A DNA stretch of 64,000 bases from CBDESM01 sp965205165 (lineage in GTDB: Bacteria; Chloroflexota; Dehalococcoidia; Bin125). The DNA lies in contig OZ242037.1 of NCBI GenBank assembly GCA_965205165.1, forward strand, positions 2,108,001 through 2,172,000, given 5' to 3'. The position numbers and the translations under genes were made by a program. The stretch's first letter is position 1. Each line of letters begins with the position of its first letter. A model generated the notes under the pieces. The model was not told the DNA's origin and made no database searches. It was given only the letters and a program-made list of their open reading frames with translations. Below are positions 33,424 to 41,793 of the stretch, in pieces.

Positions 33424-34707
33424 TCAGCCGGCGCGCTCGATGGCCCTCGTCGAGGCCACGCCTTCGGCCAGCGCCTTGTCCACCTCGCCGCCCGCCAGCG
33501 ACGCGAACAGCGGATCCTGCGTCGACAGCGGCAGCAGCGGGTTGGTCTCGCCCAGCCGGTTCACGCCCGCGTCCATCGTGCGGTGCACGTAGTCGCGGAA
33601 CTGCCGGTCGCGCAGCGCCTTCAGCTGCTCGACGCCCGCGTCCAAGCGCTCCACCCCGTCCGCGTACAGCACGGTCAGCGCCTCCCGCTCCAGCGGCGAC
33701 TGCACCAGCTCGCTGGCCAGCGACCCCTCCGCCTTGGCGAAGAAGATCGGCATCTCCTCCTCTGCGCGCTCCGCGTTGCGGGCGTACCACTCGATGTGCT
33801 TCAGCCCGTATTCGAGGTGCCGCTTCGAGTCGCCCGCCAGCCGCGCGAACAGATCGCGGTCGAACTCAGTCCGTGCCCATTCCGACGCCGCCTCGAACGC
33901 GGTCAGCTCGTACGACTTGTAGACCACGTCCAGCGCCACGATCATGTCCGTGAACGTCAGCCCGTTGTACCAGGCGTTCGAGATGTCCCCCAGCGGCGCA
34001 CGCCCGATCGCGCCGCCGCCGACCAGCGCCCGCTTCCGCAGCGCCTCCACCTTCCGCCCCGCGTCGTACACTTGGGTCGAGAGGAACAGCTTCACCTCGT
34101 GGAAGCCGTACGAGATCTCCTCGAACCACTTGCTGATGATCTTCTGCTCCGTGATCCCGTAGGTCGAGTACACCGCGCACAGCTGCCCCGTCGCCCGCTC
34201 CACCTCCGGCGACAGCTCCTCCAGCGAATCCCACTTGAGGTCCGTCGCCGGAATCCAGCGGTCGCGGATCGCGTCCTCGTAGAGGTCCGACACCCCGTCC
34301 GCCCAGACTTCCGCGCGGTCGAAGATCGAGTAGTTCGCCGGCATGTGCAGGCCCGGCGCGGTCGTCGTGCCCCGCGGCGTGTCGTTGCGCAGCTTCCACA
34401 CGTCCGGCACGTCGCCGTAGGAGCCGATGTCGACGTCGCTCAGCCGCATCCCGTCTGCCGACGGCGTCGGGTACAGCCCCGTCTCGGCCGGCGTCTGGAA
34501 CATGATCAGCTGCGCGCGGGCGAACGGGTGCTCCGGCTGCTCCGCCACGAAATCGAGCCACTTGCCGACCCGCTCCGGGTCGATCTTGACGTTGAGGATC
34601 GCCTCGATCTGGCTCGGCGCGGCGGGCGAGTCTTCCGCCTTCTGGATCAGCTCCGGCTTCCAGCCCCGAGCCATCGCGCGCATCTTCAGCTTCTGGTCGA
34701 GCTGCAT
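33424..34707 (-). CDS. diiron-carboxylate (ferritin-like) paralogue with lost ligands
   Basis: 427 residues. Alignable along its middle with the 344-residue protein encoded just upstream: LYEDAIRDRW against LYEEAQQRQW, and KLFLSTQVYDAGRKVEALRK against QLFLGTQLMDEARHLDVFRK. At the ligand positions of the intact protein it has Ala216 for Glu, Lys219 for His, Lys264 (or a neighbour) for Glu, and Ser294 for Glu; His297 remains. It therefore probably cannot hold two irons, and resembles the non-catalytic partner of two-subunit diiron oxygenases. About 110 extra N-terminal residues are unique. It lies 40 bases downstream of the intact gene. Confidence 0.8.
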   Translation of the reverse strand: MQLDQKLKMRAMARGWKPELIQKAEDSPAAPSQIEAILNVKIDPERVGKWLDFVAEQPEHPFARAQLIMFQTPAETGLYPTPSADGMRLSDVDIGSYGDVPDVWKLRNDTPRGTTTAPGLHMPANYSIFDRAEVWADGVSDLYEDAIRDRWIPATDLKWDSLEELSPEVERATGQLCAVYSTYGITEQKIISKWFEEISYGFHEVKLFLSTQVYDAGRKVEALRKRALVGGGAIGRAPLGDISNAWYNGLTFTDMIVALDVVYKSYELTAFEAASEWARTEFDRDLFARLAGDSKRHLEYGLKHIEWYARNAERAEEEMPIFFAKAEGSLASELVQSPLEREALTVLYADGVERLDAGVEQLKALRDRQFRDYVHRTMDAGVNRLGETNPLLPLSTQDPLFASLAGGEVDKALAEGVASTRAIERAG

Positions 34708-34747
34708 GCTCCGGTCCTCCCGAATCTCCGCGGCGCCGCCCGGACTG

Positions 34748-35782
34748 CTAGACGGTGACCAGCTCGCGCATCTCCGGGGCCATCCGGTCCAGCCGGTCGC
34801 CGAGACCCACCACCTGCAGGCGGTGGTAGTACTCGTTGATCTGCTTCTTGCGCATCAGCTGCACCAGCTTGTAGCCCTCGTCGAGATTCTCGATCCCGCC
34901 GCCCGCCAGCACCGCCAGCGCCTCGCCCGTGATCGGGTTCGTCGTCAGCCCCGCCTGCGTGTTCTGCACCGTCTCGTTCACGTCCAGGTAGTGGTGCAGC
35001 TCTTCCTTGCGCCACGGCTGCGTCTCCACCATGTACTTGGTGTGCGTCACGCCGAACGCGAGGTGCCGCGACTCGTCCTGCGCCGCCAGCCGGAACATCC
35101 GCTTCTCCGCCTCGTTCTGGCCGATCAGCTCGCCCATCCGGAAGAGCGACTGCACCAGCCCCTCCGCGAAGAGGTGCAGGATCGCCGTCATCTCCGTGAA
35201 GTCGTCGATCGAGAGCAGGCCGACCGCGCCCAGCCCGGCGAAGGAGAGCCCGCCGCCGTTGACCAGCGCCCGCTTGCGGAACACGTCGAGGTGCCGCGCC
35301 TCGTCCATCAGCTGCGTGCCCAGGAACAGCTGCGACTCGAAGAAGTCCGGATGCACCGTCTCGAGGAAGCGGCCCGGCACGTCGCCGGCGATGAACTCCA
35401 CCTGCGTCAGGAACGTGCAGAGCGTGCACATCGCCCGCTCGATGTCGTCCGGCTGCTCCCCGATCGTCTCCCACGGAATGTCCCGCGCGCTCGACCACTG
35501 CCGCTGCTGCGCCTCTTCGTAGAGCAGCATCGCGCTCTCCGACCAGACGTCGCCCTTGTCGCGGTACTGCCGCGCGTGCGTGTTCGAGCGCGGGTCCGGC
35601 TCGACCCCGCGCGGCGTGAAGCTGCGCGCGTCGGCCATGTCCCGCCCCTCGACCGAGGCCATCCGCTGGTTGATCGCCTGCAGGGTCACGCCCTTGCGGC
35701 CCACCTCCACTTCGAAGTCCGGATCCGTCTCCAAATTCAGCCAGTCGAGGTTGAGGCCGGGGAACTCGATCGAAGTGGTCAT
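34748..35782 (-). CDS. diiron-carboxylate protein (R2/monooxygenase-like, intact site)
   Basis: 344 residues, helical ferritin-like fold. The four-helix ligand set is visible as Glu129 (TQVEFIAGD), Glu161-x2-His164 (DEARH), Glu207 (HLFAEG) and Glu237-x2-His240 (QDESRH), spacing close to R2 and soluble diiron monooxygenase subunits. It probably activates oxygen for hydroxylation or desaturation; a ferroxidase or reductase-type role is the alternative. No tyrosyl-radical or specific partner protein was recognised. ATG 35782 was chosen because earlier in-frame residues run through the cytochrome gene. The degenerate paralogue follows at 40 bases. Confidence 0.85.
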   Translation of the reverse strand: MTTSIEFPGLNLDWLNLETDPDFEVEVGRKGVTLQAINQRMASVEGRDMADARSFTPRGVEPDPRSNTHARQYRDKGDVWSESAMLLYEEAQQRQWSSARDIPWETIGEQPDDIERAMCTLCTFLTQVEFIAGDVPGRFLETVHPDFFESQLFLGTQLMDEARHLDVFRKRALVNGGGLSFAGLGAVGLLSIDDFTEMTAILHLFAEGLVQSLFRMGELIGQNEAEKRMFRLAAQDESRHLAFGVTHTKYMVETQPWRKEELHHYLDVNETVQNTQAGLTTNPITGEALAVLAGGGIENLDEGYKLVQLMRKKQINEYYHRLQVVGLGDRLDRMAPEMRELVTV

Positions 35783-35859
35783 GGTGCTTCCTGCGTACCC
35801 GGGCAGCCGGTGCCGCCAAGGCCAAGCATACCAGCAGGGCGAGTTTCGCAATCCCCTCT

Positions 35860-38124
35860 TCAAGGCGCGGTTTGCAGCTCCGCCGCGGGGTCGAATCCGG
35901 CCCGCAGGAAGTTCACCACGTCCCACAGCTCGCGCTCGTCCAGCGTCCCAGACCAAGCCGGCATCCCCGTGCCCGGAATCCCGTCCGAAATCCACGCGAA
36001 GAGCACCCCGTCGGGGTGGAACGGCACGTGCACCGTGAAGTTCGCCGGCGGCGCCGGCAGCGTGCCCGCCAGCGGCCCGTCGCCCGCCCCCGTCTCCCCG
36101 TGGCAGCTCGCGCAGTTGGCCGCGAACACCGCCGCGCCGCGCTCCACCGATTCTGCCGTCCGCAGCGTCGGGTTCGCCAGCGTCCGCCCCGGCTCGACCT
36201 CCAGGCCGGTCATCAGCACCACGGCCGCGATCAGCCCGGCCGCTCCCGCCGCGAACGCGGCATCGGAGCCGCGCGGGCCCAACCGCTCCGCCAGCGGCCG
36301 GCGGTTGACCAGCGCGATCACGCCGATCACGAGCGCCCAGAGCGCGGCCACGCCGTTCCAATCCATCTGCGTCAGCGGCAGCCCCAGCGCCCCCGGCGGC
36401 TCCGCCCCGAACGGCAGCACCGTCTGCCAATCCGAGACCACGTTGGTGGTCACCGACGCGACCAGATCGTCCCCCGCCGGCCAGCGCATTTCGAGCTCGA
36501 TCGTCCACTCGCCCGGCAGCCCGAAATACGCGCCCTCCAGCAGGAACGCCCCGTCGGGCCCTTCAACCTCGCGCTGCGCCGGCGCCGTCACCGGCCCGAC
36601 CTCCGGATCCTCGTGCCTGAAGCGCAGCCGCAGCGCCTCCGGCGGCGGACGCCCGCCCGCCGCCCCGTCGATCTCCACCCGCCACGTGTTGAAGCCGACC
36701 AAGTTGGGCGAGATCTCCACCGTCGCCAGCACCCCTGCACGCGACACCGCGAGCGCGGCCGAGTTGTCGCGCCGTTCCGTCGAGGGCAGCGTGCTCGCCG
36801 GCGTCGGCAGCTGCGTCAGCACCGCCGAGACCGCGATCACCGCGACGGCCAGCCCCGCCTCCGCCCGCATCATCCAGCCGAACCGCCGCGCCAGCCGCGC
36901 ATCGTCCGACTCCTCCGCCCGCGGCCGCAGCAGGAACGCGTTCGCCCCCGCCGCGCCGAACAGCAGCAGCAGCACCGCCGCCTTGACCAGGAACGCCGCC
37001 CCCCAGTCCGTGTCGACCAGCCCCCGCGCCGCCGGAATCTGGATCAGCGCCCCCAGCAGGCCCGCCGCCGCGAGCACCGGCACCGCCGTCGCGGCCGCGA
37101 TCGAAAAGCGCCGCACCGTCTCGATCCGCCACGGCCTGCCCCCCTCCGCATCGCTGTCCGCATCGTCATCCATCCGCCGGAACGCGAACAGCATCGCCGC
37201 CAGCATCCCGATCCAGACCGTCGCGGCCGCGAGATGCAGCGCGTCGAACAGCGCCCCCCAGATCCCGCCCGACTCCAGCGCCGCCCCGTGGCTCGCCGCG
37301 GAGATGCCCGCGATCCAGGCCGCGCACAGCGCGAGCAGCGTCGCCTCGCGCCCCCTCCAGCGCGGCAGCAGCAACACGATCCCAGCCAAAATCAGCGCGA
37401 ACCAGCGCGCGTGCAGCCAAGCCCCCGTCCGCGTCTCCAGCAGCACCTCGTCGAGCAGCCCGATCCCGCCCAGCCGCGCCGCCGCCGCCACCGCGTCGTA
37501 CCCGGTTGCCGCGATCCCGACCACGACCGCGCCGGCCAGAAGCGGCCGCAGCGCCCGCCCCGCCCGCTCCCGCCGCCCGCCCCGCTGCGTGACCAGCACG
37601 AACAGCAAACCGCCGCCGAACCCGACCAGCGCCGCGAGCCCGAACGCCCTGGCGACCGCATCGGCCCAGGCCGGCGGCCCCGGCCGCTGCAAGTCGATCG
37701 CCGCCCCCGTCCCCGCCGGCGCGCTGCCGTCGGGATTGAGCACCGAGAACGTGTACGACCCGTTCCACGTGTGCCCGTCGATCTTCGAGAGCGTGCGCCA
37801 CGCGACCGTGTAGACCCCCGCCTCCAGCCGCAGCACGTTCACCCGCATCTGCGTCGGGTTCGCCTCCGAAAACTCCGTCCCGCCCACGTCCCGCCGCTGC
37901 CCGCGCCCGTCCAGCACCCGCACGCTCGAATACCCGCGCTCCAGCGGCTCCGTCATGAACAGCGTCACCGCGCTCGGCGATTCCCGCAGCGCCGCGTTGA
38001 TCGGCGGATCCGAGCGCGAGAGCAGCGCATGCGCCGACGCCCCGCCCCAGCCCAACAAGCCCGCTCCCAGCAGGATCGCGGCGCAGGCCGTGACCGCGAG
38101 CGCGCCGATGCCCGCCAACCTCAC
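35860..38124 (-). CDS. CopC-CopD-cytochrome c fusion (copper protein)
   Basis: 754 residues. After a signal peptide the mature chain starts His-Ala-Leu-Leu and has the CopC copper site DGH (LSKIDGHTWNGSYTF). A CopD-type membrane domain with about eight segments follows, then an extracytoplasmic beta-rich part, two more segments, and a C-terminal class I cytochrome c domain with NCASCHGETGAGDG and a Met ligand in GIPGTGMPAWSG. It likely binds copper outside and couples it with a haem, as in copper uptake or redox handling. GTG 38124 overlaps the previous stop (GTGA). The three-part fusion is uncommon in my experience. Confidence 0.88.
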   Translation of the reverse strand: MRLAGIGALAVTACAAILLGAGLLGWGGASAHALLSRSDPPINAALRESPSAVTLFMTEPLERGYSSVRVLDGRGQRRDVGGTEFSEANPTQMRVNVLRLEAGVYTVAWRTLSKIDGHTWNGSYTFSVLNPDGSAPAGTGAAIDLQRPGPPAWADAVARAFGLAALVGFGGGLLFVLVTQRGGRRERAGRALRPLLAGAVVVGIAATGYDAVAAAARLGGIGLLDEVLLETRTGAWLHARWFALILAGIVLLLPRWRGREATLLALCAAWIAGISAASHGAALESGGIWGALFDALHLAAATVWIGMLAAMLFAFRRMDDDADSDAEGGRPWRIETVRRFSIAAATAVPVLAAAGLLGALIQIPAARGLVDTDWGAAFLVKAAVLLLLFGAAGANAFLLRPRAEESDDARLARRFGWMMRAEAGLAVAVIAVSAVLTQLPTPASTLPSTERRDNSAALAVSRAGVLATVEISPNLVGFNTWRVEIDGAAGGRPPPEALRLRFRHEDPEVGPVTAPAQREVEGPDGAFLLEGAYFGLPGEWTIELEMRWPAGDDLVASVTTNVVSDWQTVLPFGAEPPGALGLPLTQMDWNGVAALWALVIGVIALVNRRPLAERLGPRGSDAAFAAGAAGLIAAVVLMTGLEVEPGRTLANPTLRTAESVERGAAVFAANCASCHGETGAGDGPLAGTLPAPPANFTVHVPFHPDGVLFAWISDGIPGTGMPAWSGTLDERELWDVVNFLRAGFDPAAELQTAP

Positions 38125-39107
38125 GGCGCGGCCGCCTCGCGGATCGCCTCCCACTCCGCCCCGCTCACCCTCCCGCGCCAATCGAACGTCCCGTGGAACT
38201 CCCCCGGCGCGATCGCGAACGGCGGATCCGGCGCTGCCCCCGCCGCCGGCAGCCGCAGCAGGTACAGCCCGAACGCCCCCCGCACCAGCACGTGCCGCCC
38301 GTCCGCCGACACGCTGAACGCCGGCTGATCCTCCCCGACCAGCGCGATCACCCGCGCCCCGCCCCCATCCGCGTCGACAATCCAGACGTCCTCGACCCCG
38401 TTGGCGAAGCCCGCCGCCGCGGAAGCCGTCTCCGCCGGCGTGCCCGCCGCGAACACGATCCGCTCCCCGTCCGGCGTCCAGCGCGGCGCGCGCGGCGAGT
38501 AGGCGCTCCACGATCCCTCCGGATCCAGCCGCCGCCGCTCCCCCGTCGCCGGCTCGAACACCGCCAGCTCCGGCCGCTCCGACAACGGCCCCGTCGTGTA
38601 CGCGATCAACAGCCCGTCCGGACTCGGATCCGCATCGCGCGCGCCCGGGATCGCCGACAGCACCGCCCCGCTCTCAGCCTCAATCCGCTCGACCCGCGGC
38701 TCCTCATCGACCGCCTCGCGCCCCGCCAGCACGCTCTCGCCGTCCGGCATCCAGCGCGGATTCCAGTAGTACGTCGCCCCCGCCGGCTCCGTCAACCGCC
38801 GCGTCCCACCATCCGCCTCGCGGATCAGCAGGTCCGACCCGATCTGCAAACCGCCCTGCACCGTCAGCCGGAATTCGACATAAGCGATCCGCTCCCCCTC
38901 CGGCGAAAACGCCGGCTGCATCAGCTGCTTCCCGGGCTCCGCCTCGATCAGCAGCCGCTCCTCGCCGTCCTCGCGGATCCAAAGATCAACGCCGACGCTG
39001 AAGACCGCCCGCCCCGGCACCGGCATCCGCCCGGCCTCCTCCCCGCCGTCGCCGCAACCGGCCAACAGCGCCGCCACAACCAAGATCGCCCCGATCAGCC
39101 CCCGCAT
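38121..39107 (-). CDS. TolB/WD40-like beta-propeller lipoprotein
   Basis: 328 residues. A short lipoprotein signal ends in LLAGC with Cys at ~18. The rest is a series of propeller blades with repeated S-P-D-G or similar turns (QPAFSPEGERIAYVEFR, RWMPDGESVLAG, DPSPDGLLIAYTT, RWTPDGERIVFAAG). TolB-like propellers act as protein-binding scaffolds. ATG 39107 gives the standard lipoprotein start; ATG 39122 would add five residues. It overlaps both neighbours. Position between CopC genes suggests it monitors or presents the copper proteins. Confidence 0.8.
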   Translation of the reverse strand: MRGLIGAILVVAALLAGCGDGGEEAGRMPVPGRAVFSVGVDLWIREDGEERLLIEAEPGKQLMQPAFSPEGERIAYVEFRLTVQGGLQIGSDLLIREADGGTRRLTEPAGATYYWNPRWMPDGESVLAGREAVDEEPRVERIEAESGAVLSAIPGARDADPSPDGLLIAYTTGPLSERPELAVFEPATGERRRLDPEGSWSAYSPRAPRWTPDGERIVFAAGTPAETASAAAGFANGVEDVWIVDADGGGARVIALVGEDQPAFSVSADGRHVLVRGAFGLYLLRLPAAGAAPDPPFAIAPGEFHGTFDWRGRVSGAEWEAIREAAAP

Positions 39108-39114
39108 GCGCCCG

Positions 39115-39789
39115 CTATCCATCCGCCCGCCGCCCGCGCCGCGCCGAAACGGCAACCACGAGCACCCCGACCGCGATCCCAACGGCCAGCCAAGCCGCCG
39201 CAAACGCCGACAACCCTCCCGTCTCCGCATCATCCGCGAGCCGCACCGGCCGCGGCGCTGGCGCGGCAGCCGCTTCCGCCGCCGTCTCCGCCGGCTCGTC
39301 CCCCGGATACGCGATCAGCAACGCGACCGCCATCTCGCGATCCAGCGCCTCCTCCTCCGCCGTCGGCGATCGCCCGACGTAGAACGGAAACTCCCCGCTG
39401 TCCGCATCCCCGTCGTCCGCCGACAGGTTCCGCCAGCGCACGACGAAGCGCCCCTCGCCCCATTCGCCGCGCCCATCCGCCGCCAGCGCGACGCTCATCG
39501 TCCGCCGATCTGTGTTGCCGATCTCTACCTCCCCAGCATCGCTGAATTCCCCGCCCTCGCCCCCGTCCGCGGCCGCCCATTCGATCGCGTTCGCCCCCTC
39601 TCGCCGGAACAGCTCCTGCGAAAACGTCAGCAAAATCCGCTCCGGCGCCCGCTCCAGCACCGCTCCGAACGCCGGCTCCGACGATGCGTAAGCCGCATGC
39701 GCCGCCGCCTCCCCGGCCGGCATCAGCGCCGCCGACGCCAGCGCCGCGATCGCCGCAACGCCCCTAGCCGCCGCCTTCTTCATCGCCAT
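39115..39789 (-). CDS. CopC-domain protein with C-terminal anchor
   Basis: 224 residues. A signal peptide ends at AAA|HAAY; the mature N-terminal His, YASSEPAFGAVLERAPERI and WRNLSADDGDADSGEFPFYV are CopC-like. At the usual DGH copper ligand it has DGD, so the Cu(II) site differs from that of the fusion protein downstream. A Pro/Ala-rich linker and one C-terminal membrane segment (AAWLAVGIAVGVLVVAVS) anchor it. It overlaps the start region of the TolB-like gene by a few bases and the upstream lipoprotein gene by 26. It likely passes copper at the membrane surface. Confidence 0.82.
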   Translation of the reverse strand: MAMKKAAARGVAAIAALASAALMPAGEAAAHAAYASSEPAFGAVLERAPERILLTFSQELFRREGANAIEWAAADGGEGGEFSDAGEVEIGNTDRRTMSVALAADGRGEWGEGRFVVRWRNLSADDGDADSGEFPFYVGRSPTAEEEALDREMAVALLIAYPGDEPAETAAEAAAAPAPRPVRLADDAETGGLSAFAAAWLAVGIAVGVLVVAVSARRGRRADG

Positions 39790-40330
39790 CGCCGCTCATC
39801 CCCTCCATCGATCCGTGATCATCCGCCCCGTGCCCCTCGTGCGTCGGCGGCTCCAAGCCCGCCAGCTCCGGCGGTGCCGGCACCGCCCGCCCGCTCAGCC
39901 ACGTCTCCAGCGCCGCCTCGAACGTGTGCGCCAGCGCATGCACCAGCCGCGACGGCTCGGCCGCCGCCTCAGCATCCCCGCTCCGCAGCGCCGTCAGCAG
40001 CGCGTCCAGCCACTCTGCGTACTGCGCCACGTGATCCCGCAGCTCGCCCGGCCAGGCGACCCACGACAGCGTCTCCCGTGCCCGCGCCGCCCAAACCAGC
40101 GCATCGCCCGGCACCGTCCCCTGTTCGCGGATCATCCCGTCCAAATGGTGGTAGCGCAGCGGATCCAGCGGTTCCAGCGCCGCGAACACCTGCGCCCGCT
40201 GCCCCGCCTCCGCCGCTTCCGCCGCCTCCCGCTGCACCCCCGCCACCTGCTCCTGCCAGCCTCCCCCGCAGGCCGAACACAGCGCCGCCGCAACCGCGAT
40301 CAACGCGCCCAGCCCCGCGAATCTCCGCAT
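39764..40330 (-). CDS. lipoprotein with His/Met-rich tail, start of the copper block
   Basis: 188 residues. A lipoprotein signal ends in ALCSAC. The body is helical and Ala/Glu-rich with a pair of His (YHHLDG) and an Arg-x-His pair later; the last ~25 residues hold several His and Met (THEGHGADDHGSMEGMSG), a common copper- or silver-binding tail. No exact family was recognised. It leads the seven-gene minus-strand block. ATG 40330 follows a purine-rich GGCGGGAA region. Divergent from the haem-monooxygenase-like gene across 73 bases. Confidence 0.7.
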   Translation of the reverse strand: MRRFAGLGALIAVAAALCSACGGGWQEQVAGVQREAAEAAEAGQRAQVFAALEPLDPLRYHHLDGMIREQGTVPGDALVWAARARETLSWVAWPGELRDHVAQYAEWLDALLTALRSGDAEAAAEPSRLVHALAHTFEAALETWLSGRAVPAPPELAGLEPPTHEGHGADDHGSMEGMSGDGDEEGGG

Positions 40331-40363
40331 TTCCCGCCTCCGCTCGCCGGCCGCAGCGAGCGT

Positions 40364-40369
40364 ACACTG
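40364..40369 (+). promoter_or_regulatory. putative -10 box TACACT for the ABM gene
   Basis: TACACT followed by gccccc, 34 bases before ATG 40404; the same TACACT precedes the FIST gene. Confidence 0.4.
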
Positions 40370-40403
40370 CCCCCGAAATCCGCCCGGCACACGGAGCCCG
40401 CCC

Positions 40404-40763
40404 ATGTACCTCGCCATGAACCGCTTCAACGTCAAGCCCGAACGCGAAGCCGAATGGGAGCAGATCTGGAAGGGGCGCGAGTCCTTCCTCGCCGACGTCC
40501 CCGGCTTCCGCCAATTCATGCTCCTCCGCAGCGCCGAAGAGGGCGAGTACATCTCCTATTCCGTCTGGGACTCCCCCGAAGCCTTCCACGCCTGGACCCG
40601 CAGCGAGAACTTCCGCCTCGCCCACGGCCAGCGCAACCTCGCCGACGTCCTCGCCGGCCCGCCCCAGCTCGGCCTCTACGAACCCGTCATCGACGAAACA
40701 CCGCATTCCCGCGAAGTCTCCGACACCGCTCCCCAGCCCGGCCGCCGCGGCCCGCGACACTGA
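40404..40763 (+). CDS. ABM-domain protein, IsdG-like haem monooxygenase candidate
   Basis: 119 residues. Dimeric alpha-beta barrel family: MYLAMNRFNVKPEREAEWE, VPGFRQFMLLRSAEEGEY, then WDSPEAFHAWTRSENFRLAH. Asn6, Trp64 and His74 match the Asn-Trp-His set of IsdG-type haem-degrading enzymes, so haem oxidation is likely; a general antibiotic-biosynthesis monooxygenase is the alternative. The C-terminal ~20 residues are an unstructured, Arg/Pro-rich tail. Divergent from the copper block and upstream of the twin SDR genes by 85 bases. Confidence 0.82.
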   Translation: MYLAMNRFNVKPEREAEWEQIWKGRESFLADVPGFRQFMLLRSAEEGEYISYSVWDSPEAFHAWTRSENFRLAHGQRNLADVLAGPPQLGLYEPVIDETPHSREVSDTAPQPGRRGPRH

Positions 40764-40848
40764 CCCGCCCCGTTCGCGCATAACGGGCGCGCTGTTAACC
40801 TCCACCGATAGCGGGCCCCGCCCGCGCCTCCGAAGGGACATCCGAATC

Positions 40849-41748
40849 ATGGGCATGCTCGACAACAGGGTCGCCATCGTCACCGGCGCCGGCCGCGGCA
40901 TCGGCGCGGAAACCGCCAAGCTCTTCGCCGCCCAGGGCGCCAAGGTCGTCGTCAACGACCTCGGCGGCAACGTCGACGGCTCCGGCGCCGACGCCGGCCC
41001 CGCCGACGAAACCGTCGCCGCCATCCGCGACGCCGGCGGCCAGGCCGTCGCCAACCACGCCTCCGTCTCCGACTACGACGCCTCCGAGAGCATCGTCAAG
41101 CAGGCCGTCGACGAATTCGGCGACCTCGACATCGTCGTCAACACCGCCGGCATCCTCCGCGACCGCATGGTCTTCAACATGACCGAGGAAGAGTGGGACG
41201 CCGTCCTCGACGTCCACCTCAAGGGCCACTTCAACCTCACCAAGTACGCCTCCATCCACTGGCGCACCGAGCGCAAGGGCCACTACCGCCTGATCAACTT
41301 CTCTTCCGTCTCCGGCATCTTCGGCGCTCCCGGCCAGCCCAACTACGCCGCCGCCAAAATGGGCATCGTCGGCTTCACCTACTCCTGCGCCAACGCCCTC
41401 GGACGCTACGGCGCCACCGCCAACGCCATCTCCCCCGGCGCCTCCACCCGCATGACCGACACCGTCCCCGAGGAACGCCGCCGCGAGGGCTACGTCGAGG
41501 CCGACGAAGTCACCGACATCCGCTCCCCCGCAAACGTCGCCATCCCCCTCGTCTACATCGCCTCCGAAGCCTCCGACTGGCTCAACGGCCAGATCATCGG
41601 CGCTTCCGGCTACGACATCCAGCTCTTCAACAAGCCCGCCGTCATCCGCCAGATGCGCGGCTACGAGCGCTGGACCGTCGAAGGCGCGGCCGAGCAGATG
41701 GAAGACATCTTCAAGCCCGCCGTCGAAGGCGGCGGCCGCTTCGGCTGA
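40849..41748 (+). CDS. short-chain dehydrogenase/reductase (MFE-2-like), copy 1
   Basis: 299 residues. Cofactor motif GAGRGIGAETAKLF, NAG-type NTAGILRD, catalytic Ser153, Tyr166 and Lys170 (FSSVSG and NYAAAK). The stretch DRMVFNMTEEEWDAVLDVHL is typical for hydroxyacyl-CoA dehydrogenase-like SDRs (17beta-HSD4/MFE-2 relatives), so a beta-oxidation or steroid/alcohol oxidation step is plausible. A longer C-terminus than minimal SDRs (after residue 210) is shared with its twin downstream. Start ATG 40849. Confidence 0.92.
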   Translation: MGMLDNRVAIVTGAGRGIGAETAKLFAAQGAKVVVNDLGGNVDGSGADAGPADETVAAIRDAGGQAVANHASVSDYDASESIVKQAVDEFGDLDIVVNTAGILRDRMVFNMTEEEWDAVLDVHLKGHFNLTKYASIHWRTERKGHYRLINFSSVSGIFGAPGQPNYAAAKMGIVGFTYSCANALGRYGATANAISPGASTRMTDTVPEERRREGYVEADEVTDIRSPANVAIPLVYIASEASDWLNGQIIGASGYDIQLFNKPAVIRQMRGYERWTVEGAAEQMEDIFKPAVEGGGRFG

Positions 41749-41793
41749 TCCCCCGCCGCATCGGCGATACCCCCTGCTGAAAGGAACGCGATC

